Positions 1 through 9,278 of a stretch of 64,000 nucleotides of DNA are shown one piece after another; positions within the stretch are counted from its first letter, which is position 1, and every line of letters begins with the position of its first letter. The position numbers and the translations under genes were made by a program. The notes beneath the pieces were generated by a model, which saw only the letters and a program-made list of their open reading frames with translations, did no database searches and had not been told where the DNA came from. Location of the stretch: contig JANQQF010000010.1 in NCBI GenBank assembly GCA_028285035.1, positions 94,106 to 158,105 on the forward strand, read 5' to 3'. This DNA comes from Phycisphaerae bacterium. Its GTDB lineage: Bacteria > Chloroflexota > Anaerolineae > 4572-78 > J111.

Positions 1-908
1 ACAATGCCCGTCTTCTAGATGATTTAGATGCAGCGAACCAAGAATTAGTTCGCACAAAAACGTTTGAGTCAATAGCCACAGCCACGGGGGAAACAATTCA
101 TTGGGTTGGCAATAAGGCGGCCCCAATTCCTGGCTGTGTCTCCAGAACTCGGGAGGATATGGCTCGATTTATTTATTTGGCCAGCGAATTTATCAATAAT
201 GCCAACGGGGAATTGAAGGAAGATCCTTTTGCTCAGCTTATTACCGAAGCGGCTGAACAGTTAAAGATTAACATCCCTGATTTAGATACCTCGGTCAATA
301 AATTGCGCGGGAAACCTTTAAAGAAATTACGGCGCATGTTGGATGTTGATTCGATTATCGAAGATTTACAAATTATCGAAGAAAGCGCCAACACAATCCT
401 GAAAATTAAAGAGGATTTGATTGGGCCAGCTCGTCGTCAAAAGATGCAAGAAGCCGATATCGTTAGTATCACCAAAGATACGGTAAAATCATTCGCATTG
501 TCCTCCAGCGTTGTCTCATATAGCATTGATGGTATCATTCCCCCCGTTTACGTCGATCCGGTTCAGATGGAACGTGTAATTCTAAACTTAATCAAGAATG
601 CGATGGAGGCGATGGATGAGGGGACATCACCCCATATATTTATCGCAATTCGTCAAGCAACTGAGGAATTTGTCACAGTTGAAATTGCTGACAATGGCAG
701 TGGCATTCCAGAAGATGAAATTGACAAGATTTGGATTACTTTTCATACAAACAAAGCCAAATCTGGAGGAACAGGTCTGGGATTACCAGCCTGCTTGCAG
801 AGTATGGAGCGAATGGGTGGTAAAATCAGTGTTACCAGCCAGGTAGGCCTCGGTTCTACCTTCACCTTGCACGTTCCCGTCTATCAAGATGGGGAGGGCG
901 GGCTATAA
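1..908 (+). CDS. Histidine kinase, C-terminal part (5' end outside window)
   Basis: The frame is open from the window edge (first full codon at 3), so the gene begins upstream; the ATG at 159 is internal. The visible part is the catalytic core of a sensor histidine kinase, which phosphorylates its own His and passes the phosphate to a receiver. The H-box is IHWVGNK, followed by a long helical stretch with the motif KEDLIGPAR, the N-box (LIKNAMEAM), the G1 box (DNGSGI), the phrase KIWITFHTNK, and the G2 box (GGTGLGLPAC). It ends without a receiver domain. The same landmarks occur in the gene at 1343-3154, so the two are probably tandem paralogues. The H-box lacks the usual acidic and proline residues, which marks a divergent subfamily. 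The sensor domain is not visible. Confidence 0.85.
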   Translation, partial: NARLLDDLDAANQELVRTKTFESIATATGETIHWVGNKAAPIPGCVSRTREDMARFIYLASEFINNANGELKEDPFAQLITEAAEQLKINIPDLDTSVNKLRGKPLKKLRRMLDVDSIIEDLQIIEESANTILKIKEDLIGPARRQKMQEADIVSITKDTVKSFALSSSVVSYSIDGIIPPVYVDPVQMERVILNLIKNAMEAMDEGTSPHIFIAIRQATEEFVTVEIADNGSGIPEDEIDKIWITFHTNKAKSGGTGLGLPACLQSMERMGGKISVTSQVGLGSTFTLHVPVYQDGEGGL

Positions 909-1342
909 ATCTATTGTTAGTAGACATTGTATTAGAAATAGATATACTAGAAATCAGTGACCAGACCGCTCTGTTAAGTATTTGGCAGAAAGTTTTAGGA
1001 ATTAAGGAATGACACAAAAACCGAAAATAGCCTCAAATATCGTCAATTTTGCACCAAATCTAGAAGTAACCAGCCAAATTGATTTCGTTTTGACCAAAAA
1101 TCGCTAATCGATATTCATCATTTTTTCTTAAAGTTCTTATCGGTTACTTAAAAAGACACGTTTTCTGACAACAAATAGACAGTGATTTTTATAATATTTC
1201 ATATCATATTATCATAATTTAAGAGAGTTATAAGAGTTTTAAGTTAATATGGTTTATAGAGTTACATGAATTACAAATTGAGTTCTACAAATCTTATAAA
1301 CTCTAGAAGCTACACATATTAAGTATTGAAAGGTTAAAAAAG
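909..1342. other. AT-rich intergenic spacer, no gene
   Basis: Stops occur in all frames and no RNA gene was recognised. The second half (about 1180-1320) is very AT-rich with several TATAAT-like strings, so a promoter for the downstream kinase is expected there, but no convincing -35/-10 pair stands out. Confidence 0.5.
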
Positions 1343-3154
1343 ATGGACCCAGCCCAAATCGAAGCAAACATTACCCTCGAGCAAGCCCTCCGCCGCGCAA
1401 ACCTACTCTCTGCAGCTGCTGAAGTCAGCCAGAACCTCACCCAGATCATGGACATCGAAGAGTTACTCCCTCGCACAGTAGATATCATCTGTGATGCCTA
1501 TGATTTCTACTATGCTGGCGTCTTTTTGATTGACGATGCAGGTGAGTTCGCCGTGTTGCGTGCTGGTCGCGGAGAACCTGGTCGAATTATGATGGAGAAC
1601 AATCATAAGTTGGCGGTTGGGGGGAACTCAATGATTGGGGCCTGTACCGCCCTCAATGAGGCCCGCATCTCTCTTGATGTTGATACCGAAAAAGTGTGGT
1701 ATCCAAACCCTGTTCTGCCTGAAACTCGCTCTGAAATGGCGCTACCTTTGGCCATTGGGGAGCGTGTTATCGGTGCAGTTACAGTGCAAAGTGTTGAAAG
1801 CGCTGCGTTCTCGGACGAAGATATTGCCTCACTCCAAGCAATGGCGAATCAATTAGCGATCGCTCTTGACAATGCTCGAAAACAAAAAGAGTTAGAGGAA
1901 GCTCACAATGAGCTGTTGAGAGCTAGAACATTTGAAGCGATTGCCACAGCGACCGGGGATGCTATTCACTGGATCGGAAATAAAGCCGAGCCAATTGGTG
2001 GTTCGATTAAGCGTATTCGTGAGGATGTACAAATTTTGGCCTCAGCAGTGAGTGATTTAGTCAAACAAGGTGATCTGCCAGACTCTATCACTAATCAGCC
2101 ACTCATTCAGCTTTTACAAAAAGAAACGGCCGCCTTGCAACAAAGTAACCCCGACCTAGTTACAGCAACAAATAAGGTCAGTGCCCTACCGCTCAATCGG
2201 TTAGAAAAGCGCTTGAGTTTAGCCTCGATTTTGGATGATTTGAACATCATTGATGAGGCAGGCCGATTAATTATGAAAGTCAAGGAAGACTTGATTGGTC
2301 CAGCGCGTGAGCAGGCCCCACGCCCAGTCATGATTGATGATGTAGTCAAAGATGCTGTCACTCTGATGGAAGTCCCGCCTGGGGTTATCTCAGTTGACGT
2401 TCAAAAGGATATCTCGCTTGTTCTTGCTGACCCAGTTCAGCTCAATCGCGTGTTTGCTAATTTGATCAATAATGCCTACGAATCAATGGGTGACCAGTCA
2501 AAGCCACAAATCAATGTAACCATTCGCCCCGACCGAGTGGGAGAGTCAGTTCTGGTTGATATCACTGATAATGGGGCCGGGATTGCTGAGGCCGACATTG
2601 AGAAGATTTGGATTACCTTTCACACCACCAAGGGGCTTAAAGGACACGCTGGCTTAGGACTACCAGCCTGTCGCCTGATTTTGGAGCAAATTGGTGGACA
2701 TATCTCTGTCACAAGTCAGCCTGGACGTGGCTCAACCTTCACGGTCAGTCTACCAATCTATGACACAAAAGAAAAACTCACCAAAGAGGAGCCAAGCCGA
2801 GGCAAAATATTACTCATTGACGATCAGGACAATTGGGCTCAATTTGCGGTGAACACGCTAGAAAACAACGGCTACAAAGTAACGCATGTTGACAAGGCTC
2901 CCGTTGATGATTACAAGCAGTATGATTTGGTTTTGATTGATGATGTTCTCAAAATTGAAGATTCCCTAAAAATCATGAAATTGATACGAGATGAAGGGGC
3001 CATTGCCAAGACAGTTGCCATCTCTTCAAATCCTCGGGTTGAGCGAACCAAAGAGCGGAAATTGTTGGGACTTTATAATTTAATCTCAAAACCATACACC
3101 AGAGCCAGCCTACTCAATGAAGTAAAGCGAACGTTAAGTGCGCTACGCTCATAA
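1343..3154 (+). CDS. Hybrid sensor histidine kinase: GAF, kinase, receiver
   Basis: 603 residues with no membrane segment, so a cytoplasmic sensor. Residues about 20-180 form a GAF domain, a small-molecule or cofactor-binding fold. The H-box IHWIGNK has its likely phospho-His at 209. A long insertion (about 215-325, ending in KEDLIGPAR) precedes the ATPase domain, with N-box around N377, G1 box DNGAGI (409-414) and G2 box HAGLGLPAC (from 435). Residues about 487-600 are receiver-like, with an acidic pair at 493-494, an Asp pair at 533-534 and a Lys in SKPYT at 583. The start has a weak purine-rich site (AAAGG) 8 bases upstream. The next gene is a stand-alone receiver, so a short phosphorelay is likely. 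The 100-residue spacer between H-box and N-box is longer than in typical HisKA kinases. Confidence 0.88.
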   Translation: MDPAQIEANITLEQALRRANLLSAAAEVSQNLTQIMDIEELLPRTVDIICDAYDFYYAGVFLIDDAGEFAVLRAGRGEPGRIMMENNHKLAVGGNSMIGACTALNEARISLDVDTEKVWYPNPVLPETRSEMALPLAIGERVIGAVTVQSVESAAFSDEDIASLQAMANQLAIALDNARKQKELEEAHNELLRARTFEAIATATGDAIHWIGNKAEPIGGSIKRIREDVQILASAVSDLVKQGDLPDSITNQPLIQLLQKETAALQQSNPDLVTATNKVSALPLNRLEKRLSLASILDDLNIIDEAGRLIMKVKEDLIGPAREQAPRPVMIDDVVKDAVTLMEVPPGVISVDVQKDISLVLADPVQLNRVFANLINNAYESMGDQSKPQINVTIRPDRVGESVLVDITDNGAGIAEADIEKIWITFHTTKGLKGHAGLGLPACRLILEQIGGHISVTSQPGRGSTFTVSLPIYDTKEKLTKEEPSRGKILLIDDQDNWAQFAVNTLENNGYKVTHVDKAPVDDYKQYDLVLIDDVLKIEDSLKIMKLIRDEGAIAKTVAISSNPRVERTKERKLLGLYNLISKPYTRASLLNEVKRTLSALRS

Positions 3155-3191
3155 CTCAAGATAAATCTTCAAACGGAGCTTTTGCTACACG

Positions 3192-3593
3192 ATGGACATT
3201 GAACCAAAAATTTTACTTGTTGATGATGAAACGAACCTTCTACGCAGTGTTGCAAAAACACTATTACGTGAAGGATTTGATGTAGAAACGGCTGAAGGCA
3301 ATTCAGCGGCACTAGAGTTGGTACAAGAGGCTTTGGGTGATGAAGAGCCCTTTGATCTAATTATACTTGACCTCAATATGCCAGACTTTTCAGGGGTGGA
3401 GAATAAATACGCGGGACTTGAGCTATTAGAGCGTCTAAAAACTGAAACGCCTGAAACACCCGTCATTATCAATTCGGCCTGGGATGAAACAGAGACCGCC
3501 AAAATGTGTATTGAAAAGGGCGCGGCTGATTATTTTGTTAAAGGACGAACAGCCGAAATGATGGAAAAGATTCAAGCTGTCTTAAGCTTGTAG
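3192..3593 (+). CDS. Single-domain response regulator (CheY-like)
   Basis: 133 residues, only a receiver domain. The acidic pair is D11/D12, the phospho-acceptor is D60 in LIILDLNMP, the switch Ser is S95, and the conserved Lys is K117 in YFVKG. There is no output domain, so it must act by protein contact or as a phosphorelay intermediate. It lies 37 bases after the hybrid kinase and most likely receives phosphate from it or from the truncated kinase before it. Between D60 and the next helix it carries a small insertion (around VENKYAG), which is unusual in this otherwise standard fold. The ribosome-binding site is poor (GGAG 13 bases from the ATG), which may point to coupling with the upstream gene. 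Confidence 0.9.
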   Translation: MDIEPKILLVDDETNLLRSVAKTLLREGFDVETAEGNSAALELVQEALGDEEPFDLIILDLNMPDFSGVENKYAGLELLERLKTETPETPVIINSAWDETETAKMCIEKGAADYFVKGRTAEMMEKIQAVLSL

Positions 3594-3606
3594 ATGGAAT
3601 AAATGT

Positions 3607-3648
3607 CAAAAAAGGCCGATTGGTAAGTCGATCGGCCTTTTTATTTTT
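3607..3648. terminator. Bidirectional rho-independent terminator
   Basis: A perfect 10-bp stem (AAAGGCCGAT at 3611-3620 with ATCGGCCTTT at 3631-3640) and a 10-base loop. It is followed by a T-rich run on the plus strand and also on the minus strand. It sits between two convergent genes and can serve both. Confidence 0.9.
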
Positions 3649-3662
3649 CGTAACATTGGGCT

Positions 3663-6338
3663 TTATTGAAGATTGTATCCAGATGGAAGGGTAGCACCAG
3701 TCACATCTGTTCGGTCAAAGATTGTGCCATTTAAGTTTGCATTCAGGAGGGTGGCTCCCGTTAAATCTGCCCCAGTGAAATCGACTTGTCGCAAGTCTGC
3801 GCTGCGTAAATCTACATATCTTAAATCAGCCCCTTGAAAGTCTACCCCAATTCCAGAGCCTGTAATGTTGGTCAGGATTGCTTGATATAAATTTGCTCGT
3901 TCCAATGTTGCCTCGGTCAAATTGACGTCGGTTAAGTTAGCAACCTGCAAACTTACACCACGCATATCAGCCTTCATTGCCTCAGCGTTCATCAAATTTG
4001 CCCCATCCAAATTCGCTCCCCGCAAATCGGCCTCGATTAAGATGACATCTGGCAAATAGCTTCCCGACAAGTCTGCATCACGTAGATCAGCAGCCGTCAA
4101 TGTTGCCCCAGTTAAATCTGCCTGATGTAGATTTGCGGCAACAAAATCAACCTTGGTTAAGTCTGCGCCACTTAAATTAGCTTCAATCAATGTAGCGCCA
4201 CTCAAATTGGCTGGATCTTCATCCGATGAGCGAAATTTGGCTTGACTGAGATTGGCTTTGGTCAAATTTGCTCCGCGCAAATCAGCCCCACTCAAATCGA
4301 CCATCTGCAGGTTGGCCTCTTGTAAATTGGTACCGCGCAAATCAACACCTTGCAACACCGCCAAATGAAGATCGGTGCCAGACAAAGACTTGGCCGCTGA
4401 GAGATCAGCATCCGTGAAATCGGTCTGGGTGAGATCAGCTTGGTCCAAGTCAGCCCCCTTCAAATTAGCTTCGCGTAAATCAGCACTTCGTAAATTAGTT
4501 CGGTGAAGTGTTGCCCCTTCCAAATCTGCTTCGGTCAAGTCGGCCCAGCTCAAATTCAAATCGCTCAAGTTAGCCCCACGAAGGTTACTATGACTTAAAT
4601 CTGCCCGTTCAAAAGAAATATTATTTGGCACCTGATCATTCACAATTTGCCAAACAAACCACCATTTATCGTCAATCACGGTGGTATCATCAAGCAAAGC
4701 GCCTCGAAAGTCCACACCATTTAATTCGGCGCCACTCAAATTGACCCCACGCAGATCGGCCCCATTCAGGAGGCTGTCATTCAGGATCGCACCTTCTAGA
4801 TTATATTTTCGAAAATCAACGTTGCGGAGGTCAGCCTCACTCAAATTTTGCCCCGCTAAATTTAAATCTGGCTGACCGTCGACCACGCTTGAAACCAATG
4901 TCCAGCGAGAATCCACATTCTTCAGAGGTTTATCCACAGTAATGTTACGCAAATTGGCCCACCGTAAATCAGCCTCATGTAAATTCACCGCACTTAAATT
5001 GGCCCCACTTAAATCGGCCCCACGTAAATTTGCCTTTGACAAATCAGTATTACTCAAGTCTGTTCTACTTAAATTAGCATCACGTAAATCTGCTTCTGTG
5101 AAATCTACGTTTGTTAAATCAACGAGACGAAAGTCAGCCTCATCAAAATCGGTATCACTCAAATTAGCCCCAGACAGGCTGGCTATGTGGTTTGAGGCTC
5201 GAATTACGTCCGGTGGATTCGAGGCATGCTCAGGAATATTCTGAGCGATCACCATCTTTTCAGCCCCTTCATTGACCAACTCCCAAACATAACGATCATA
5301 TGGCGAAATTTTCGTGCTATCATCCAGCTTGGTCTCGTGCCACTGAACCCCCAGCAAGTTTGCCTCTAGTAAATTTGCACCGCGTAGATCGGCTTCGCTC
5401 AAATCAGCATAGCTCAAGTCACTTGCCTGAAAATCAACACCACTCAAATCAACACCGCTCAAGTTGGCGAATGTCAAATTTAGATTTGGAATTGTAGCTG
5501 GTTTTTGACCGTTAACAATTTCCCACAATATACGATCTTCTGAGTCAAATTCAGTTTTGTAATCAATCGTCACATCACGTAAGTTCGCCCCAGTCAAATC
5601 AGCATTGCGTAGGTTAGCTGCGCTCAAGTTGGCCTCACTCAAAGTAACATATTGTAGATTTGCTCCCTGCAATTGGGCCCCGCTCAAATCAGCTTTGTAC
5701 AAATCGGCCCGGCTAAGATCTGCCCGTTGCAGGTTCACTTGGCTCAGATTTGTATCCCGTTCACGTAAGACAAAACCACTCAGATTAGCTTCACTCAAGT
5801 TGGCACCACTTAAATCAACCCCACTTAAATCAGTTCCGTTATTCTCACGATAGGCCACATTTTGATTGAGCAAATGCCACACCAACAACCACTTATCAGC
5901 AAACTTTGTGCTATCATCAATAATCGCTGCGTGCAACGCCGTTCCATTCATCTCGGCATCCGTAAAATCAGCCCCACGTAAATCGGCACTGTGAAGATTA
6001 GCCTGATCAAGGTTGGCTTCTACCAGCCGCGCCCCTCGCAAATCAACGGCAATCAAGGTTGCTTCTCGAAAATCGGCATTGGTCAGATTTGTTTCGAACA
6101 AATTACTGCGACTCAAATCCGTTTTGTAGGCGACCAAATTTGGCAACTCTTTTTCGTGCCAATCTACCCCGATGTGGCTCTGTTCTGCACAGGAAGTCGG
6201 ACACGATGGCCGTAAAAGCCACCATCCACCAAGCACAATCAAGGCGAAAACAATCGTAACTACTAGAAAAAATCGTAACACATCTGACCGATCTTCTCTC
6301 AGCGGATCAATAGGCTGGGGCTGGGTCATCGTTGCCAT
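3663..6338 (-). CDS. Giant membrane-anchored pentapeptide-repeat protein
   Basis: 891 residues. A single membrane segment lies at about 22-43, preceded by a polar tail, so the bulk is probably outside the membrane, attached by its N-terminus. From about 70 to the end it is made of A(D/N)LXX pentapeptide repeats, which fold into a right-handed quadrilateral beta-helix. Five spacer segments break the repeat at about 141-160, 258-278, 339-358, 468-489 and 550-569. They share a pattern of DDST-like start, a W or aromatic pair, and a (V/L)W-(E/Q/H)-(I/L)(V/L)N ending. After residue 570 no spacer occurs for about 320 residues. Many pentapeptide proteins have no known biochemical role, while some mimic DNA to protect gyrase. 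The membrane anchor argues against gyrase protection here. Function unknown. Confidence 0.9.
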   Translation of the reverse strand: MATMTQPQPIDPLREDRSDVLRFFLVVTIVFALIVLGGWWLLRPSCPTSCAEQSHIGVDWHEKELPNLVAYKTDLSRSNLFETNLTNADFREATLIAVDLRGARLVEANLDQANLHSADLRGADFTDAEMNGTALHAAIIDDSTKFADKWLLVWHLLNQNVAYRENNGTDLSGVDLSGANLSEANLSGFVLRERDTNLSQVNLQRADLSRADLYKADLSGAQLQGANLQYVTLSEANLSAANLRNADLTGANLRDVTIDYKTEFDSEDRILWEIVNGQKPATIPNLNLTFANLSGVDLSGVDFQASDLSYADLSEADLRGANLLEANLLGVQWHETKLDDSTKISPYDRYVWELVNEGAEKMVIAQNIPEHASNPPDVIRASNHIASLSGANLSDTDFDEADFRLVDLTNVDFTEADLRDANLSRTDLSNTDLSKANLRGADLSGANLSAVNLHEADLRWANLRNITVDKPLKNVDSRWTLVSSVVDGQPDLNLAGQNLSEADLRNVDFRKYNLEGAILNDSLLNGADLRGVNLSGAELNGVDFRGALLDDTTVIDDKWWFVWQIVNDQVPNNISFERADLSHSNLRGANLSDLNLSWADLTEADLEGATLHRTNLRSADLREANLKGADLDQADLTQTDFTDADLSAAKSLSGTDLHLAVLQGVDLRGTNLQEANLQMVDLSGADLRGANLTKANLSQAKFRSSDEDPANLSGATLIEANLSGADLTKVDFVAANLHQADLTGATLTAADLRDADLSGSYLPDVILIEADLRGANLDGANLMNAEAMKADMRGVSLQVANLTDVNLTEATLERANLYQAILTNITGSGIGVDFQGADLRYVDLRSADLRQVDFTGADLTGATLLNANLNGTIFDRTDVTGATLPSGYNLQ

Positions 6339-6601
6339 CGTATTCTTACCTTTCTCTCGTAGGTTATTTCTACTTCATTGCAGGATGTAATTTTTTAACT
6401 CAACGCAAGCTGCCGTTTTATTAGGACAAGGAATTAGTTCACTTGTCTTCAACAGAGTACCTTGCATTAATTACATCATACCAATTTTTAATAATGTTAA
6501 GTCAGAGATTTAGAAAAGAAATTCCAGAGAAAACACATAAATCCAGGTTAAAAAGAAATCTTTCGGTTTAGGATAACAAACTTTCAAACCAAAGGTTAGA
6601 C

Positions 6602-6644
6602 CGCTTTCTGACGAAAGTCTGACGCAGATTGCGTCAAGAAAGCG
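6602..6644. repeat. Palindrome with nested hairpin
   Basis: CGCTTTCTGACG (6602-6613) is nearly complementary to CGTCAAGAAAGCG (6632-6644), with one bulged base. Inside lies GACGCA-gat-TGCGTC (6621-6635). The two pairings are mutually exclusive in part. No T-run follows on either strand, so it is not a standard terminator. Confidence 0.6.
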
Positions 6645-6648
6645 TTTT

Positions 6649-6732
6649 ACTGGCCCAGACGTAACTTTCTAAACTTTTCAAGATGGTCCATAGAACAAAG
6701 AATCTTGTTTAGTTTTCTATATTCGGATCAGT
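6649..6732. repeat. Dispersed 85-bp element, copy A
   Basis: This copy is the most diverged of three similar sequences, the others being at 21783-21865 and 43108-43193. All share ends resembling ACTGACCC and GGGTCAGT and a common interior with AACTTTCTAAACTTTT, a GATGG core and GTTTAGTTTTCTA. The copy has ACTGGCCC at one end and GGATCAGT at the other. Confidence 0.75.
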
Positions 6733-6883
6733 AGTTGCGTACTTTATTGTACGAGTAAAGAAGAGTGATCCTTGTCGTTACCAAGGGTTTTCCAATGGGT
6801 GATGATAGGAATGATAAATGGAGATAAAAGGAAATGGTGGACAGGTTTCTATTAGTATAGACTAAGTAACCTTAAAGTAGATT

Positions 6884-6910
6884 CGTACAAAAGTCGTACG
6901 AAATCCGTAC
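6884..6910. repeat. Three CGTAC boxes at 11-bp spacing
   Basis: CGTAC occurs at 6884, 6895 and 6906, each followed by A/G-rich bases, so the boxes lie on one face of the helix. They sit just after the ksgA stop codon. Possible protein-binding array; no partner known. Confidence 0.35.
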
Positions 6911-6950
6911 AGGACGACTAAAAAGTTCAATTGAGGTACGTTAGAGCTAT

Positions 6951-7793
6951 CTAGGCTAAGGACTTAAACGCTTCCGCCAAACGCCCCCACTCGGTCAGCG
7001 TTAGCGTCTCAGCCCGACGGGTGGGGTCGATTTCGGCTTGATTTAAAGCCGAAACAATGTCATCGGAACTGTAGGGGAGTCCCGCTTTGAGGGAATTCTT
7101 GAGCTGTTTACGTTTTTTGCCAAAGCCCGCTTTGACGATGCGAAAAAAGTGAGAAATATTGTCTACCGGAATCGGGGGCGCAGGATAAGTATCAATGCGA
7201 ACGACCGCTGAGTCGACTTTTGGGGGGGGATGAAACGCTCCGGCCGGAACGTGGTGAACAATTTCAGGCTGACCATAAAACTGAACGCTGACAGCCAGCA
7301 CGCTCATATTCCCCGCCTGCGCAACCATTCGCTGAGCGACCTCTTTTTGTACCATCACCACCAGCCGAGTCGGCTGCGATTGCGACTCCAGCAGGTGACG
7401 AATGACGGCCGAGGTGATGTAGTAGGGCAGGTTAGCCACCACTTTGAAGGTATCGACGTCGTCCGGTAACAAATCGGTAATTTTTGTTTTCAGGATATCT
7501 GCTTCGACAACAGTCAAATTCTCAAAATCGATATATTCGGTCCGAAGCAGGGTCACCATCTGACTATCCAACTCAACGGCAATAACGCGTCCTGACTGTT
7601 CAGCCAAATATTGGGTCAACGTCCCCGGTCCAGGACCAATTTCCAAAACAGTGTCCGCTGAGGTTAATTCGGCAGCTTGTATAATCTGCTCAAGATGATG
7701 GACATCGGCCAGGAAGTTTTGCCCCAACCCCTTTCGAGGATATAGATTGTATTTATTGAGCAGGGCTTTTAGAGAGGCACGTGTTACTGTCAC
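6951..7793 (-). CDS. ksgA: 16S rRNA dimethyladenosine transferase KsgA/RsmA
   Basis: 280 residues, the usual length. It transfers methyl groups from S-adenosylmethionine to two adjacent adenosines near the 3' end of 16S rRNA, a late step in small-subunit maturation. The motifs are clear: GQNFL (24-28), motif I EIGPGPGTLT (51-60), an acidic residue after strand 2 (E74), motif III (D99), and the catalytic motif NLPYYI (121-126), then FHPPPKVDSAVV. The start is GTG at 7793, placed 4 bases after the stop of the upstream gene with GGTGAT as ribosome-binding site, so translation is probably coupled. The neighbour upstream is a YabE-like gene, as in the yabE-rnmV-ksgA order of Bacillus, but rnmV is missing here. 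Confidence 0.96.
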   Translation of the reverse strand: MTVTRASLKALLNKYNLYPRKGLGQNFLADVHHLEQIIQAAELTSADTVLEIGPGPGTLTQYLAEQSGRVIAVELDSQMVTLLRTEYIDFENLTVVEADILKTKITDLLPDDVDTFKVVANLPYYITSAVIRHLLESQSQPTRLVVMVQKEVAQRMVAQAGNMSVLAVSVQFYGQPEIVHHVPAGAFHPPPKVDSAVVRIDTYPAPPIPVDNISHFFRIVKAGFGKKRKQLKNSLKAGLPYSSDDIVSALNQAEIDPTRRAETLTLTEWGRLAEAFKSLA

Positions 7794-7797
7794 ATCA

Positions 7798-9276
7798 TCA
7801 CCGTTGGGGCCACTGAGGCAAAACGTAGCGAATTTGATTGGCAGGAGGCACTGGCGTCAGAATGTAGACATCCATCCACCTGAACAAAGGCGGGATAGTC
7901 TGATCATCATCATAGCCCAAATCAACGTGCTTACCCAACACACGCCCACCCGTATCGCCCGCAATGGCTTGTCCATAGTCAGGAACGTACAACTCAGTGA
8001 ACAATGGAATGACCTTGGGATCAACAGCCACGACACCATACCCTGCTTGCAAACCGCTTCGGGTAACCCCATAGGCGGGGTGATCGGGAGCCTTCCCTGA
8101 CGTTTTAGCCTGATAGCCTGTGGCTAACATTGAAATTTTACGCCAATATTCAAGTGGCCCATTGGGTGTATCTACTGTTCGAACCACCACATTGGTGCCG
8201 TAGGCAATCATCCGATCTTGTGGACTCTGGTCAAGCCACTCATCCTCGATCACACGCCAAATCTCCTCGCCATTCTCATAGCGGACCCGTGATCGGGTCT
8301 TAACCACCCCCGAGGCCCCTTCTTGACGAACCTCCTGCCGATCCAATTCTAAAGTGTCATCGCCCACCCAGGTTGTTTCAAATAAGATGATCTCTTGCTG
8401 GATCTCCGTCACCTCTCGAACCCGCACCACCTCAAGGGCCAGATTTGGCTCAATTGGTGTATCGGCAGGAGGCTGGACAAAATCCTGTCCCATCAGCGGA
8501 ACCCCAGCTTCAGCCAAAACCTCACCCACCGTTTCAGCCTGTGTAAACGTATTCAGGATTCGCCCATCCGCAGTAATTTGAATGGGGGTCGCCCGATCTA
8601 GATAGATTTGAACCTCGGGGGAAATCTCGGTATCCAGCGTCGGCCAAACCCGATCATTTGGATTTAAGCTAATCCCATACTGTTCAAGGGTTGTACCAAC
8701 GGTTGGTTGGCTAGTGAAAAATGTATGGGCCAAATGGTCCTCATAGAGTTTTACTGGCATTGCCCGTTGCACGACCATTTCAATTTCTGGGGGGCGTTCC
8801 AACCTATCAACCTTTGCGCTTACAGAAAGTTTTGTATCAAAATTAGCTAACTGTCCATCTAGCCAAGCCGAGTCAAATGAATTAAGTTCAACCTCAATTT
8901 CCTCTAGCAGTTCTCCAACCGTCGCCGCTTGAGAAAAGTGGACCTTCTGTTGGCCATCAACATTGAGGGACACAGGTTGGGCAAACTGAATGGTGATTTC
9001 ATCATTGGGTTTAACAGGGGTTTCAATCATCGGTTCAACTACATCTGCTGGCACTAGATTTACATTTAGCCTCTCTAAAGTTGTAGCCACTGTCCAGCTA
9101 CGTAGTCGAAGTTGATAGGGCTGCTCGTTGATGATCAGGTCAATGGGACGCTCGGTCCAAGTATAAATGCCCCAGCCAAGCAGAAGCACCACTAGTCCGA
9201 GCAAAAGATAACGCCATTGTTGGAGCTTCAACAGCATTTGTTGGAAAATAGAGCCTTTAGGCAACGGCGTCATCAT
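7798..9276 (-). CDS. yabE: YabE-like cell-wall protein: ubiquitin-like repeats, G5, 3D domain
   Basis: 492 residues. One membrane segment at about 18-36 serves as signal anchor. Two to three DUF348-type ubiquitin-like repeats follow (about 45-285), then a G5 domain (about 285-370) and a C-terminal 3D domain starting near 383. The three aspartates of the 3D domain are D419 (VAVDP), D441 (AGDTGG) and D452 (HVDLG). These mark a lytic-transglycosylase-type double-psi beta-barrel related to MltA and to resuscitation-promoting factors, so the protein probably cleaves peptidoglycan outside the membrane. The gene starts 2 bases after the TPR gene ends and is followed by ksgA 4 bases on, so the three form an operon. 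The symbol rests on domain order and position; the protein is larger than its Bacillus counterpart. Confidence 0.85.
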   Translation of the reverse strand: MMTPLPKGSIFQQMLLKLQQWRYLLLGLVVLLLGWGIYTWTERPIDLIINEQPYQLRLRSWTVATTLERLNVNLVPADVVEPMIETPVKPNDEITIQFAQPVSLNVDGQQKVHFSQAATVGELLEEIEVELNSFDSAWLDGQLANFDTKLSVSAKVDRLERPPEIEMVVQRAMPVKLYEDHLAHTFFTSQPTVGTTLEQYGISLNPNDRVWPTLDTEISPEVQIYLDRATPIQITADGRILNTFTQAETVGEVLAEAGVPLMGQDFVQPPADTPIEPNLALEVVRVREVTEIQQEIILFETTWVGDDTLELDRQEVRQEGASGVVKTRSRVRYENGEEIWRVIEDEWLDQSPQDRMIAYGTNVVVRTVDTPNGPLEYWRKISMLATGYQAKTSGKAPDHPAYGVTRSGLQAGYGVVAVDPKVIPLFTELYVPDYGQAIAGDTGGRVLGKHVDLGYDDDQTIPPLFRWMDVYILTPVPPANQIRYVLPQWPQR

Positions 9277-9278
9277 CG

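Larger units (their letters stand above)
6339..6950. other. Intergenic spacer with palindrome and repeat copies
   Basis: 612 bases without a gene, between the start of the pentapeptide gene and the end of ksgA. It holds the promoter region of the pentapeptide gene (not resolved), a palindrome at 6602-6644, one copy of the 85-bp dispersed element (6649-6732), and three phased CGTAC boxes (6884-6910). Confidence 0.6.

Noticed and set aside
4681..6390. Several open frames on plus, antisense to the pentapeptide gene
   Set aside because: They arise from the periodic repeat read in the opposite direction; they lack ribosome-binding sites and have Ser/Lys/Leu-rich low-complexity products.
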